Origin: Nitratiruptor sp.
Lineage (GTDB): Bacteria; Campylobacterota; Campylobacteria; Campylobacterales; Nitratiruptoraceae
DNA: 64,000 nt
Direction: 5' to 3'
NCBI GenBank assembly: GCA_009659925.1
Contig: PUXW01000019.1
Location: 82,075 to 146,074 of the forward strand
A program made the translations under genes and the position numbers. Below the pieces are notes generated by a model that saw nothing but the letters and a program-made list of their open reading frames with translations, was not told where the DNA came from and searched no databases. Shown one piece after another: positions 1 to 8,081 of the stretch. Position 1 is the first letter of the stretch. Every line of letters starts with the position of its first letter.

Positions 1-1389
1 GAACTCAAGCCCGGAGAGAAGGTGGTCATCGACGGGCGGATCGTCGAGGGGGCGGGGAGCTTCGATGAGAGCTCCCTGACGGGGGAGGCTTTGCCGGTTT
101 ACAAAGAGGTGGGCGATGAGGTGGTCAGTGGCTCCATCTGTTTGGATAGTCTGGTGCGCTATCGGGTGGAGCGTCCCTTCAGAGAGTCGATGATGAGCCA
201 GATCGCCCGGCTTCTGGAGGAATCGTTGAATAAACGGCCCAAGATCGAAGCCCTCGCCAACGAGTTGAGTGGCTTCTTTAGCCTGATCATCTTGACCATC
301 GCCCTTTTGACCTTCGGGGGGTGGTACTATGTGACGGGATCTTTGGAGGAGGCTTTGGTCGTGGCTGTGAGTGTCGTCGTCATTGCCTGCCCCTGTGCCC
401 TCGGATTGGCCACCCCCATGGCGACCCTGGTTGGAATCGGGGAGGCGGCCAAGCGGGGGATCCTCTTCAAAGAGGCTGCCTATTTGGAGACCATGGCCAA
501 AGCCGATACCTTGGTCCTCGATAAGACCGGGACCTTGACCCGGGGGGAGCCGGCGGTGGTGGCCGAGGAGCGTTTTGCCCCCTTCGATCCGGCCCTCATC
601 GCCGCCGTAGTGACCCGTTCCAATCACCCCATCAGCCGGGGAATTGCCGCCTACTTGCGCGTGAAAAATCCCCCTGTGCCCAGCCACTTCGTCGAGATCA
701 AGGCCAAAGGCATCGAGGCCGTGGTGAACGGGCACCAGATCGTGGCTGGTAGTGTCGCTTTCTTGCAGGAGCGGGGGATCTCCATCGAGTATCGGGGAGA
801 ACATACGGTCTTTGCCGTAGCCATCGACGGGAGACTGGTAGCCCTCTTCGAGCTGGACGATCCCTTACGGGAAGGGGCTGGCGAAGCGATCGTCAAGATC
901 AAGGAGCTTGGCCTGGCGGTGGTCATGCTCACAGGAGATAGCCCCCAAGTAGCCAGGCGCATCGCCTCGATTCTGGGGATTGAGTATCGGGCCGGACTCT
1001 TGCCCCAGGAGAAGGCGGCCTTCATCGACGACCTCCACGCCAAAGGGCACATCGTCATCATGGCCGGAGATGGGATCAACGACAGCCTCGCCCTGGCCCG
1101 TAGTGATATTGCCATCGCCATGGGGAGTGGAGCCGATATCGCTTTGAGCGTGAGCGATGTGATCCTCTTGGAGGAGCGCCCCATGAAGCTCTACGAGGCC
1201 ATTCGCTTGAGCCAGCGGGTCTATCGGATCATCAAGGAGAACTTGGCCCTCTCCCTGATTTATAACACCATCGCCTTGCCCCTGGCCATTTTGGGATATG
1301 TCAATCCGCTGGTGGCAGCACTGGCCATGAGCTTGAGCTCGCTGGCGGTGGTTGGAAACTCGATGCGCATCAAAGGAGGCTTGAAATGA
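1..1389 (+). CDS. ccoI: CcoI/FixI-type copper-transporting P1B ATPase (5' end outside window)
   Basis: Heavy-metal P-type ATPase whose reading frame is open at base 1, so the metal-binding domain and first membrane segments lie upstream. In the 462 visible residues I see the actuator motif TGE (27-29), the copper-translocating CPC in a membrane helix (130-132), the phosphorylated DKTGT (Asp174), the GDGIND hinge near 356 and two C-terminal membrane helices. It exports Cu(I) across the inner membrane. The next gene is ccoS, overlapping by ATGA, which is the classic pairing for the ATPase that supplies the CuB site of cbb3 oxidase (CcoI) rather than a detoxifying CopA. That distinction rests on context, since the motifs are shared. 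Confidence 0.9.
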   Translation, partial: ELKPGEKVVIDGRIVEGAGSFDESSLTGEALPVYKEVGDEVVSGSICLDSLVRYRVERPFRESMMSQIARLLEESLNKRPKIEALANELSGFFSLIILTIALLTFGGWYYVTGSLEEALVVAVSVVVIACPCALGLATPMATLVGIGEAAKRGILFKEAAYLETMAKADTLVLDKTGTLTRGEPAVVAEERFAPFDPALIAAVVTRSNHPISRGIAAYLRVKNPPVPSHFVEIKAKGIEAVVNGHQIVAGSVAFLQERGISIEYRGEHTVFAVAIDGRLVALFELDDPLREGAGEAIVKIKELGLAVVMLTGDSPQVARRIASILGIEYRAGLLPQEKAAFIDDLHAKGHIVIMAGDGINDSLALARSDIAIAMGSGADIALSVSDVILLEERPMKLYEAIRLSQRVYRIIKENLALSLIYNTIALPLAILGYVNPLVAALAMSLSSLAVVGNSMRIKGGLK

Positions 1390-1631
1390 GTACCAATGTC
1401 CTTGCCGTCATGATCGCCATCTCTACATTTTTGGGAGCCCTCGGTCTTGCTGCGCTCCTGTGGGGATTGCGGACGGGGCAGTTTGACGATACCGCCAAGT
1501 TCCTGGATGGAGCCCGTTTCGATGGAGAGGAGGAGTTGCGCGATGCGGTGATGATGGAGCAAAAGCGCAAAGAGATTTTGGAAAAGAGTTTGGAAAAGAG
1601 GAGGGAGGATAAACGGGTGATGCCCGATTAA
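1386..1631 (+). CDS. ccoS: CcoS, cbb3-type cytochrome oxidase assembly protein
   Basis: An 81-residue protein with one N-terminal membrane helix (about residues 5-27) followed by the CcoS-type junction WGLRTGQFDD and a charged, helical cytoplasmic tail. CcoS is needed for insertion of cofactors into the catalytic subunit of cbb3 oxidase. Its start codon overlaps the ccoI stop (ATGA), so the two are probably translationally coupled. The tail after residue 35 is longer and more charged than in the shortest family members. The oxidase structural genes are at the far right of this window. Confidence 0.85.
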   Translation: MSTNVLAVMIAISTFLGALGLAALLWGLRTGQFDDTAKFLDGARFDGEEELRDAVMMEQKRKEILEKSLEKRREDKRVMPD

Positions 1632-1732
1632 CGCCCCTGGCGGTCCAGGAGCCACCACAAGAGGGCGATGAGCAGGGGCAGCGCGAACCAGACAGCAATC
1701 TGGGGCGCTGCCGGATGGTGGAAGAGGTCCAC
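1628..1732 (-). CDS. Possible 34-residue single-helix membrane peptide
   Basis: A short minus-strand frame opens with GTG inside the stop region of the cytochrome gene (TAGTG overlap) and ends at a TAA that overlaps the ccoS stop. It would encode about ten polar residues, a strongly hydrophobic tryptophan-rich stretch and a DRQGR tail, the usual shape of a small inner-membrane peptide. It fills exactly the gap between two convergent genes. There is only a weak upstream GGAAA as ribosome site, so it would depend on coupling with the cytochrome gene. No homologue recognised; it may be chance. Confidence 0.3.
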   Translation of the reverse strand: MDLFHHPAAPQIAVWFALPLLIALLWWLLDRQGR

Positions 1733-2019
1733 TACTTTCCGATGTACTCGGCGATGGCTTTAAGCTCTTCGTCGCTCATGTTGGCAACTTGGCCCTTCAT
1801 CAAGGGACCCATCCCGGCGACATTGCGTTTGCCGGCCTTATATTCGAGGAGAGCTTTGTAGATCTCCTCTTTGCTCATATCCTTGATGATGGCCGATTTA
1901 CCCAAGGCCTTCTTCTCTCCATGGGGGCCGTGGCATCCGGCACACTTCTTGTACAAAGTAGCTCCATCGGCACCAAAAAGGGCAACAGCCATGAGAGGGA
2001 CTAGGAGGAATTTTCCCAT
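1732..2019 (-). CDS. Small periplasmic monoheme c-type cytochrome
   Basis: A 95-residue class I cytochrome c. Signal peptide at residues 1-16, heme-binding CAGCH followed by GPHGEKKALGKS, and a distal methionine in the GMGPLMKGQ region, which fits a c553-like fold. It would carry electrons in the periplasm, plausibly to the cbb3 oxidase whose assembly genes are its neighbours. I start at 2019 because an AAGGAGCG ribosome site sits seven bases upstream; a longer frame to 2118 has no such site and no signal peptide at its N-terminus. It converges with ccoS. Confidence 0.85.
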   Translation of the reverse strand: MGKFLLVPLMAVALFGADGATLYKKCAGCHGPHGEKKALGKSAIIKDMSKEEIYKALLEYKAGKRNVAGMGPLMKGQVANMSDEELKAIAEYIGK

Positions 2020-2080
2020 CGTCGCTCCTTTCGATAAAATACGATGAATTCTAACGAAAGTTTTCTTTATGAAGGATAAA

Positions 2081-2566
2081 ATGAAGGCACTCTTTCTCGA
2101 TCGGGATGGGGTGATCAACGAGGATTACGGCTATGTCCATAGAATCGAGGACTTCCACTTTATCGACGGGGTTTTCCAAGCCCTCTTGCGGGCCCAAAGG
2201 GCAGGGTACAAACCCATCATCGTCACCAACCAGTCGGGAATAGGTAGGGGCTATTATACGAGGGAGGACTTTTTCCACTTGACCCGCTGGATGGTGGAGC
2301 GTTTTGGAAAAGAGGGGATCGAAGTGGTGGATGTCTTCTACTGCCCCCACCATCCGGATCGAGGGTGTGGCTGTCGCAAGCCGGAACCGGGGATGATCCT
2401 GGAAGCGGCAAGGCGGTATAATATCGATTTGCAGAGCTCCTGGCTGGTGGGGGACAAGCCCAGCGATATCGAAGCGGCCAGACGGGCCGGTGTTGGGGGA
2501 ACCATTCTAGTTGATGGAAAGAGGCGGCTCATCGATGTCGTGCAAATGATTGAGGAGGGGAGATGA
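2081..2566 (+). CDS. gmhB: D-glycero-beta-D-manno-heptose-1,7-bisphosphate 7-phosphatase
   Basis: A 161-residue HAD-superfamily phosphatase of the histidinol-phosphate phosphatase type. The nucleophile motif FLDRDGV is at the N-terminus, with TNQSGIGRG as the second HAD motif, a zinc loop CPHHPDRGCGCRKP and the terminal GDKPSDIEAA. It removes the C7 phosphate during ADP-heptose synthesis for lipopolysaccharide or lipooligosaccharide core. Start chosen at 2081 because AAGGA lies just upstream; an in-frame ATG at 2069 has none. First of four overlapping or adjacent heptose genes, overlapping hldD by four bases. Confidence 0.9.
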   Translation: MKALFLDRDGVINEDYGYVHRIEDFHFIDGVFQALLRAQRAGYKPIIVTNQSGIGRGYYTREDFFHLTRWMVERFGKEGIEVVDVFYCPHHPDRGCGCRKPEPGMILEAARRYNIDLQSSWLVGDKPSDIEAARRAGVGGTILVDGKRRLIDVVQMIEEGR

Positions 2567-3555
2567 TCGATTTGAATGGAAAGAGGATTCTCATCACTGG
2601 GGGAGCGGGTTTTATCGGTTCGAACCTAGCCCTATGGATCCAAGAGCGCTACCCCCAAGCCCATATCGTCGTTTTTGACCGTTTCCGGGATGGGGGCAAG
2701 TTGGATAACGGGATGCCGGTGAGTCTTGGCCACTTCAAAAACCTCCGGGATTTTCGTGGTATTGTGGTCACTGGAGATATCCGTTTCCAGGAGGATCTGG
2801 CCAAACTGGAGGGATACAACTTCGATTATATCTTCCACCAGGCCGCATTGAGTGACACGACCGTCGGGGACCAGAAGTTGACGATGGAGACCAATGTCGA
2901 GGCCTTCAAGGCCCTTTTGGATCTAGCGGATCGGGACAAGGCCGTTATGGTCTATGCCAGCAGCGCTTCGGTCTATGGCAAGCTTCCACCTCCCCACCGG
3001 GTAGGGAAGGAGGCTCCCACCAACATCTATGGCTTTAGCAAACTCATGATGGATCAAGTGGCCATGGAGGAGGCCAAGAGGCGCCAAATTCCTATTGTCG
3101 GGTTGCGCTATTTCAATGTCTACGGACCGAGGGAGTACTACAAGGGTAAGACGGCCTCGATGGTTCTCCAGTTCGCCCTCCAGCTGCTCCGGGGCGAGCC
3201 GGCTAGACTCTTCGAGGGGAGCCACCGGATCTGGAGGGATTTTGTTTATGTAGACGATGTGGTCCAAGCCAACATCAAGGCAGCCGCTTCCGGCAAGAGC
3301 GGGGTCTACAATGTGGCCACTGGAGTCCCGCGCACCTTCCAGGAGATCGTGGATATACTCAAATCCCTCCTCAACATCCAGCGCCAAGACCAGTATATCC
3401 CCAATCCCTACACGAAACAGTACCAGTTCTTCACCCAGGCCGATATCGAGCAGACCCGGAAGGAGCTAGGCTTTGAACCTCGGTACACCCTAGAGGAGGG
3501 GATCAAGGCAATGCTCCCGTATATCGAGGAGGTCTTCCAGGAGGAGGTGGCATGA
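2563..3555 (+). CDS. hldD: ADP-L-glycero-D-manno-heptose 6-epimerase
   Basis: A 330-residue extended short-chain dehydrogenase/epimerase. It has the N-terminal dinucleotide motif GGAGFIGSN, the SSASVYG serine/threonine strand and the catalytic YGFSK tyrosine-lysine pair. The C-terminal part, with FNVYGPREYYKGKTAS, is characteristic of HldD/RfaD. It converts ADP-D-glycero-heptose into ADP-L-glycero-heptose, the last step of the pathway. Start and stop overlap with gmhB and hldE, so the set is very likely one transcript. Length and motifs are normal for the family. Confidence 0.93.
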   Translation: MIDLNGKRILITGGAGFIGSNLALWIQERYPQAHIVVFDRFRDGGKLDNGMPVSLGHFKNLRDFRGIVVTGDIRFQEDLAKLEGYNFDYIFHQAALSDTTVGDQKLTMETNVEAFKALLDLADRDKAVMVYASSASVYGKLPPPHRVGKEAPTNIYGFSKLMMDQVAMEEAKRRQIPIVGLRYFNVYGPREYYKGKTASMVLQFALQLLRGEPARLFEGSHRIWRDFVYVDDVVQANIKAAASGKSGVYNVATGVPRTFQEIVDILKSLLNIQRQDQYIPNPYTKQYQFFTQADIEQTRKELGFEPRYTLEEGIKAMLPYIEEVFQEEVA

Positions 3556-4940
3556 GGGGGTCGGTCCTCTTGATTGGGGATTTCATGGTAGACCACTACC
3601 TCCATGGTCGGTGTGAGCGGATCAGCCCCGAGGCTCCGGTGCAAGTGGTGGAGCGGCAGCGGGAGTACGATTTGCTGGGAGGGGCTGGGAATGTGGCCAA
3701 CAACTTGGTGAGCCTGGGAGCCCGGGTGGTAGCGGCCGGCGTCGTTGGGAAGGATCTGGCCGGGGATTGGATTGCCAAGGAGTTGGAGAGGTTAGGGGTT
3801 GAAGCCCACCTCTTCCAAGAGGAGCGGCCGACCACGAAGAAGAGCCGCATCATCGCCGGCCATCAGCAAATTGTCCGGATCGACTACGAGGAGCGCACTC
3901 CCATTAGCTCCAGGAGCAAGGAGGCCATCATGGAGCTGGTGCGTCGGGGAGGGTACGACTTGATCCTCCTCTCCGATTACGGCAAGGGGGTGCTCACCCC
4001 CGATCTCGTTCCCCAAATCATCCAGGAGGCCAAGGCTCCCGTCATCGTCGATCCAAAGGGGGAGTGGGAGAAGTACCGTGGGGCCTTTTTGCTCACCCCC
4101 AACCGCAAGGAGGCAACCTTGGCCAGTGGGATCGAGATCGTCGATGATGCTTCGTTGCAAGAGGCGGGGTGGAAGATCGTAGAGGAGCTTCAATTGGACC
4201 ACCTCCTCATCACCCTGAGCGAAGAGGGAATGGCCCTTTTCACCCAAGGGGAGATGATCAAGATCCCGACCCAGGCCCGGGAGGTCTACGATGTGACCGG
4301 GGCCGGGGATACGGTGTTGGCCGCCCTTGGCTACGCCCTGGCCAAGGGGGAGGGGGTGATTGATGGAGCCCGCTTTGCCAATATGGCTGCCGGTGTGGTG
4401 GTGGGCAAGTTGGGAGCAGCGACAGTCACCCTTGCCGAGATCGATGAGTTTATGCGCCGTCAAGCCGGATTGGAGCAGGGGGTCAAGAAGGTAGAAGAGT
4501 TGGTCCCGATCCTTCAGGAGGCCAAACGGGCTGGTAAACGGGTGGTCTTTACCAACGGCTGCTTCGATTTGCTCCATCTTGGCCATGTGCGCTACCTCCA
4601 AGAGGCCAAAGCCCTTGGAGACATCCTCGTCGTCGGGCTCAACAGCGACGGGAGTGTGCGCCGTCTCAAGGGAGAGGGGCGGCCCATCATCCCCCAAGAG
4701 GATCGGGCCCAGATCCTTGCTGCTCTCGAAGCGGTGGATTATGTGGTGATCTTCGACGAGGATACCCCCTACCAGCTAATCCAACAGATAGCCCCCCACA
4801 TCCTGGTCAAGGGGGGGGATTACCGGGGCAGGGAGGTGGTAGGAGCCGATTTGGTGGAGGAGGTCCACCTCATCGACTACCTGCCTGGGCGTAGTACGAC
4901 ACAAATCATCGAGAGGATTGTCAATGGTCGAGCTGATTGA
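3552..4940 (+). CDS. hldE: Bifunctional heptose-7-phosphate kinase / heptose-1-phosphate adenylyltransferase
   Basis: A 462-residue fusion. Residues 1 to about 310 are a PfkB/ribokinase-family kinase (GGAGNVANNL near the N-terminus, VDPKG, and the anion-hole motif DVTGAGDTV). Residues from about 330 form a nucleotidyltransferase with TNGCFDLLHLGH, including the HxGH signature. The kinase makes heptose-1,7-bisphosphate and the transferase adds AMP to heptose-1-phosphate, with GmhB acting between the two steps. Both domains look intact. It overlaps hldD by four bases, and the gmhA start lies inside its last codons. Confidence 0.94.
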   Translation: MRGSVLLIGDFMVDHYLHGRCERISPEAPVQVVERQREYDLLGGAGNVANNLVSLGARVVAAGVVGKDLAGDWIAKELERLGVEAHLFQEERPTTKKSRIIAGHQQIVRIDYEERTPISSRSKEAIMELVRRGGYDLILLSDYGKGVLTPDLVPQIIQEAKAPVIVDPKGEWEKYRGAFLLTPNRKEATLASGIEIVDDASLQEAGWKIVEELQLDHLLITLSEEGMALFTQGEMIKIPTQAREVYDVTGAGDTVLAALGYALAKGEGVIDGARFANMAAGVVVGKLGAATVTLAEIDEFMRRQAGLEQGVKKVEELVPILQEAKRAGKRVVFTNGCFDLLHLGHVRYLQEAKALGDILVVGLNSDGSVRRLKGEGRPIIPQEDRAQILAALEAVDYVVIFDEDTPYQLIQQIAPHILVKGGDYRGREVVGADLVEEVHLIDYLPGRSTTQIIERIVNGRAD

Positions 4941-5487
4941 ACGGGAACTTTTAGCCCACCAGCGGGTGGTAGAGCAGGTGATAGAAGAGCTTCGATTCCA
5001 TATCTATACCGCCTCCATCTTGTGTCTGGAGGCTCTACGCGGAGGCCATAAGATCCTCCTCTTTGGCAACGGGGGGAGTGCTGCCGACGCCCAACATATC
5101 GCTGCCGAGCTGGTCGGGCGTTTCAAACGGGAGCGTCGTCCCCTTCCAGCTATCGCCTTGACCACCGACACCTCGGCTCTGAGCGCCATCGCTAACGATT
5201 ACGATTTTAGCGAAGTCTTTGCCCGGCAGGTAGAGGCCCTGGCCCGCCCTGGGGATGTGGTGATTGGCATTTCCACCAGCGGGGAGAGCGAGAATGTCCT
5301 CAAGGGGATCGAGATGGCCAATAGGTTGGATTGCAAGACCGTTGGCCTTCTAGGGCGTGACGGAGGGCGGATCAAGGATTTGTGCCATAGCGCCATTGTC
5401 GTAGGGTCCAGGGATACCCCGAGAATTCAGGAGATGCACATCCTCATCGGCCATACGATTTGCGCCTTCATCGACGAACACTTCTAA
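4924..5487 (+). CDS. gmhA: Sedoheptulose-7-phosphate isomerase
   Basis: A 187-residue SIS-domain isomerase. The phosphosugar-binding loop GNGGSAADAQH, the serine-rich ISTSGESENV and the C-terminal HILIGHTIC histidine region all match GmhA. It performs the first committed step, sedoheptulose-7-phosphate to heptose-7-phosphate. I prefer ATG at 4924 with AGAGG seven bases upstream over an in-frame TTG at 4918. The coding start overlaps the end of hldE. With gmhB, hldD and hldE this completes the ADP-heptose pathway in 3.4 kb. Confidence 0.93.
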   Translation: MVELIERELLAHQRVVEQVIEELRFHIYTASILCLEALRGGHKILLFGNGGSAADAQHIAAELVGRFKRERRPLPAIALTTDTSALSAIANDYDFSEVFARQVEALARPGDVVIGISTSGESENVLKGIEMANRLDCKTVGLLGRDGGRIKDLCHSAIVVGSRDTPRIQEMHILIGHTICAFIDEHF

Positions 5488-5596
5488 GAGGTGGCCTACC
5501 GATCGACGGCTCCATCGATTTGCGCCCTTATGGCATCGGGGAGGGTAAGTTATGGGAAAGGGGTTGAGCTCTTTTCCTGGAGTTTGAAGGATTCAC

Positions 5597-5683
5597 TGGT
5601 GCGGCAGAGAGGACTCGAACCTCCACGGCATTGCTGCCACTAGATCCTGAATCTAGCGCGTCTACCAATTCCGCCACTGCCGC
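5597..5683 (-). tRNA. tRNA-Leu (anticodon CAG)
   Basis: Minus-strand cloverleaf with acceptor GCGGCAG pairing CTGCCGC, a long class II variable arm, GGTTCGAGTCC T-loop and an anticodon stem CTAGA/TCTAG enclosing TTCAGGA. The 3' CCA is encoded (5597-5599). The 109 bases between gmhA and this gene show no coding or structured signal. Confidence 0.95.
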
Positions 5684-5725
5684 ATAAGACAGGACTATTG
5701 TACTACAACTTCTCTAAAAAATCTC

Positions 5726-6181
5726 TTAGAGCCGAACTTTGATGGGCTCCTTGATGATGAGGTAGCTGGTTACTTCCCGTACCCCCTTGACCCGCAGGGC
5801 AAGATCCATGGCCTTGCGAGCACTCTCCTTGGAGTGGACCTTCCCGTAGAGCTCCACCGATCCATTGCGCACGATAGTCATGATGGTGGAGGCGGGGATC
5901 CCCTTGGTCTTGATGAACTTATACTCGATCTGGGTCTTGATGAGGAGATCGTTTCGGGGCTCGACCGGAGCTTTATTCTCGATGTGTCGGTAGTAGACGA
6001 GGAAGCTATTTTTAGCTTCCGGGATTGGCTCTTGGTCCGTTTGGGTGAGCTCTTGGAGACTCCTTTGGGACTGTTCGAGGAGGAGCAAAAAGGCTTGGAG
6101 GGCCTTTTGCAGCTCATCTACTGGCTCCTGGGCCATGAGGTGTAGAGTAAGGAGGGCAATTCCGATCCCTTTGGCCACCAT
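5726..6181 (-). CDS. BON-domain protein, probably exported
   Basis: A 151-residue protein with a short hydrophobic N-terminus (VAKGIGIALLTLHLMAQ) that looks like a signal peptide, a glutamine-rich helical segment, and a C-terminal BON domain (TIVRNGSVELYGKVHSKESA then LALRVKGVREV). BON domains are associated with periplasmic or envelope stress proteins such as OsmY and may bind membranes. Start placed at 6181 because GGGGGAAAG precedes it; the frame runs further to 6262 with no ribosome site. Stands alone between tRNA-Leu and the helicase gene. Exact role not known. Confidence 0.7.
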   Translation of the reverse strand: MVAKGIGIALLTLHLMAQEPVDELQKALQAFLLLLEQSQRSLQELTQTDQEPIPEAKNSFLVYYRHIENKAPVEPRNDLLIKTQIEYKFIKTKGIPASTIMTIVRNGSVELYGKVHSKESARKAMDLALRVKGVREVTSYLIIKEPIKVRL

Positions 6182-6212
6182 CTTTCCCCCTTTTGACACA
6201 ATTATACCATAG

Positions 6213-7592
6213 TTAGCGGCGCTGACGTGTGGAGGAGCGCCGTGATCTAGAAGGGGTGGCATGGCCTTTGGCCGCCTCCAGGAGCCTTTGGATCTCTTCG
6301 GGGCTCTTGCCGATACGCCCTTGCAAGATGCCTTGCTCCTTCTCGACCAGCATCGAGGCGAGTTTGAGGGCGATGGTACTCAGATCGCTTTGGGCCTCCA
6401 AAAGGTTGAGCAATTCGATAGCCTCGGTGCTGACCTGGGTAGAGAGGATACGCTCGATGAGGGAGCGTCTGCGCTCCTCCTTGACCTCGTTGGGGACTGG
6501 AATCTCCTGGTTGATAAGGGAGCTGCCTACCTCCTTCTGGATGCGCAAGAGCTGTTTGAATTCGTGGGGGGTAACGAGGCTGATGGCAACTCCACTACGC
6601 CCGGCCCGGCCGGTCCGTCCGATACGGTGGACATAGCTTTCTGGATCGAAGGGGAGGTGGTAGTTGAAGACATGGGTGATATCGGAGATATCGAGTCCCC
6701 GGGCGGCAACATCGGTGGCGACGAGGATCTCGGTAGATCCCCGCTTGAAGCTGCCCATCACCTCCTCCCGTTGGCGCTGGGCCATGTCCCCATGGAGCCC
6801 CTTGGCGTTGTAACCTTGACCGGCGAGGAATTGGGCGAGCCGATCTACCTCCACTTTGGTGCGGCAAAAGATGATGCTCTTTTTCGGATTGGTATAATCG
6901 AGCAGGCGGATGAGGGCCTCATCCCGCTCATGTTCGTCCACGACATAGTAGTACTGCTTGATGTTGCGGTTGGTGATCTCCCGTTTGGTGATGGAGATGA
7001 AGAGGGGCTCGTGGAGGATACGCTGGGCCAGCTCCTTGATGGCTTGGGGCATGGTAGCGCTAAAAAGGAGGGTTTGGCGGTTGGTGGGCAGATACTCGAA
7101 GATCGCCTTGATGTCGTCGAGAAAGCCCATGTCGAGCATCTCATCGGCTTCGTCTAAAACCACGAATCGGGGGTTGAGTTGGATGCGACCGCTTTCGAGC
7201 AGATCGAGGAGGCGGCCTGGGGTGGCGATAGCGACGGAAGCCTTTTTGAGGTGGGCGAGCTGCCGGGCATAGGAGCTGCCGCCGTAGATGGTAGCTGTGC
7301 GGATTCCCAAGAAACGCCCCAGCCTAAAGATCTCGTCGCTTACCTGGGTGGCGAGTTCCCGGGTTGGGACAATGACCAGGGCTTCCACCTGGCCGGATCG
7401 TTGGAGGCGGTTGAGGATGGGAAGGGCGAAGGCCGCCGTTTTTCCAGTTCCCGTGTGGGCCTGGGCTACTACATCTTTGCCCTGGAGGATAGGGGGAATG
7501 GCGGCCTGCTGGATTGGGCTAGGCTCTTTAAAGCCGGCCTGTTCGATGGCACGCAGGAGTTGGGGTTTGAGGTGAAGGTTGGCAAATGTCAT
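6213..7592 (-). CDS. DEAD-box ATP-dependent RNA helicase
   Basis: A 459-residue DEAD-box helicase with every core motif: Q-motif region, AHTGTGKT (45-52), PTRELA, TPGRLLD, DEADEMLD, SATMP, and HRIGRTGRAGR near 330. It ends in a family-specific tail (about 390-459) with a basic serine/arginine-rich end that probably binds RNA. Such proteins (DeaD/CsdA, RhlE types) remodel ribosomal RNA or mRNA, often in the cold. The start at 7592 has AGAGG upstream; a longer frame to 7658 does not. I cannot assign the exact subfamily. Confidence 0.9.
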   Translation of the reverse strand: MTFANLHLKPQLLRAIEQAGFKEPSPIQQAAIPPILQGKDVVAQAHTGTGKTAAFALPILNRLQRSGQVEALVIVPTRELATQVSDEIFRLGRFLGIRTATIYGGSSYARQLAHLKKASVAIATPGRLLDLLESGRIQLNPRFVVLDEADEMLDMGFLDDIKAIFEYLPTNRQTLLFSATMPQAIKELAQRILHEPLFISITKREITNRNIKQYYYVVDEHERDEALIRLLDYTNPKKSIIFCRTKVEVDRLAQFLAGQGYNAKGLHGDMAQRQREEVMGSFKRGSTEILVATDVAARGLDISDITHVFNYHLPFDPESYVHRIGRTGRAGRSGVAISLVTPHEFKQLLRIQKEVGSSLINQEIPVPNEVKEERRRSLIERILSTQVSTEAIELLNLLEAQSDLSTIALKLASMLVEKEQGILQGRIGKSPEEIQRLLEAAKGHATPSRSRRSSTRQRR

Positions 7593-7814
7593 GCAGACCT
7601 CTTTGGTTGAAATTTCCTTGGCGGGCGATATGGAAAGATCCAATCTCGAAAAGTTCAAGCAAAGAAGTTTTGCAAAAGGTTTGGGAGTTGAATCTACATC
7701 GCCTCTGGCAAGGCTGGTGGGTATTGTAGCCGGAGTTGCTTAGATGTAACTTAAGTAGCGTTTCTGGTTCCATCGATATGGTATAGTAAATGAAAACCAT
7801 TGGAAGGAGGCGTC

Positions 7815-8081
7815 ATGAAAGAACTCAACGAATTCAATCAAAAGGCCAAGATCGAGTACCCTACCATCTGGCGCTACAAAGTAATCGGCGAAGATGCGAA
7901 GAAGACGAGGGAGGCTATCGAGAGTGTGACTGATAGACCCACCACCATCACCTTTTCGAAGCAATCCAACCGGGGCAAGTATCAGAGCTTCAACGCTGAC
8001 ATCATGGTCCACTCCGAAGAGGAGCGGGAGCGCATCTACAACGAGCTCAAAAAGCACAAAGATATCAAGATGGTGCTATAA
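7815..8081 (+). CDS. DUF493 (YbeD-like) family protein
   Basis: An 88-residue protein of the YbeD/DUF493 ferredoxin-like fold: FNQKAKIEYPTIWRYKVIG, then a helix and TITFSKQSNRGKYQSF leading into a final helix-strand. Family members may be small-molecule-binding or lipoate-related regulators, but the function here is not known. The start at 7815 has a strong GGAAGGAGG site; an upstream TTG at 7800 does not fit. A likely -10, TATAGT, lies about 35 bases before the gene. It converges with rnz, overlapping it by six bases. Confidence 0.75.
   Translation: MKELNEFNQKAKIEYPTIWRYKVIGEDAKKTREAIESVTDRPTTITFSKQSNRGKYQSFNADIMVHSEEERERIYNELKKHKDIKMVL

Noticed and set aside
3792..4697. 301-codon frame antisense to hldE
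   Set aside because: Both hldE domains are intact on the plus strand, and the antisense product is Gly/His/Leu/Asp-rich without any domain.
5458..5540. Short duplication after gmhA (CGATTTGCGCC twice)
   Set aside because: Identity is limited to about ten bases with unrelated flanks; chance is adequate in a GC-rich region.
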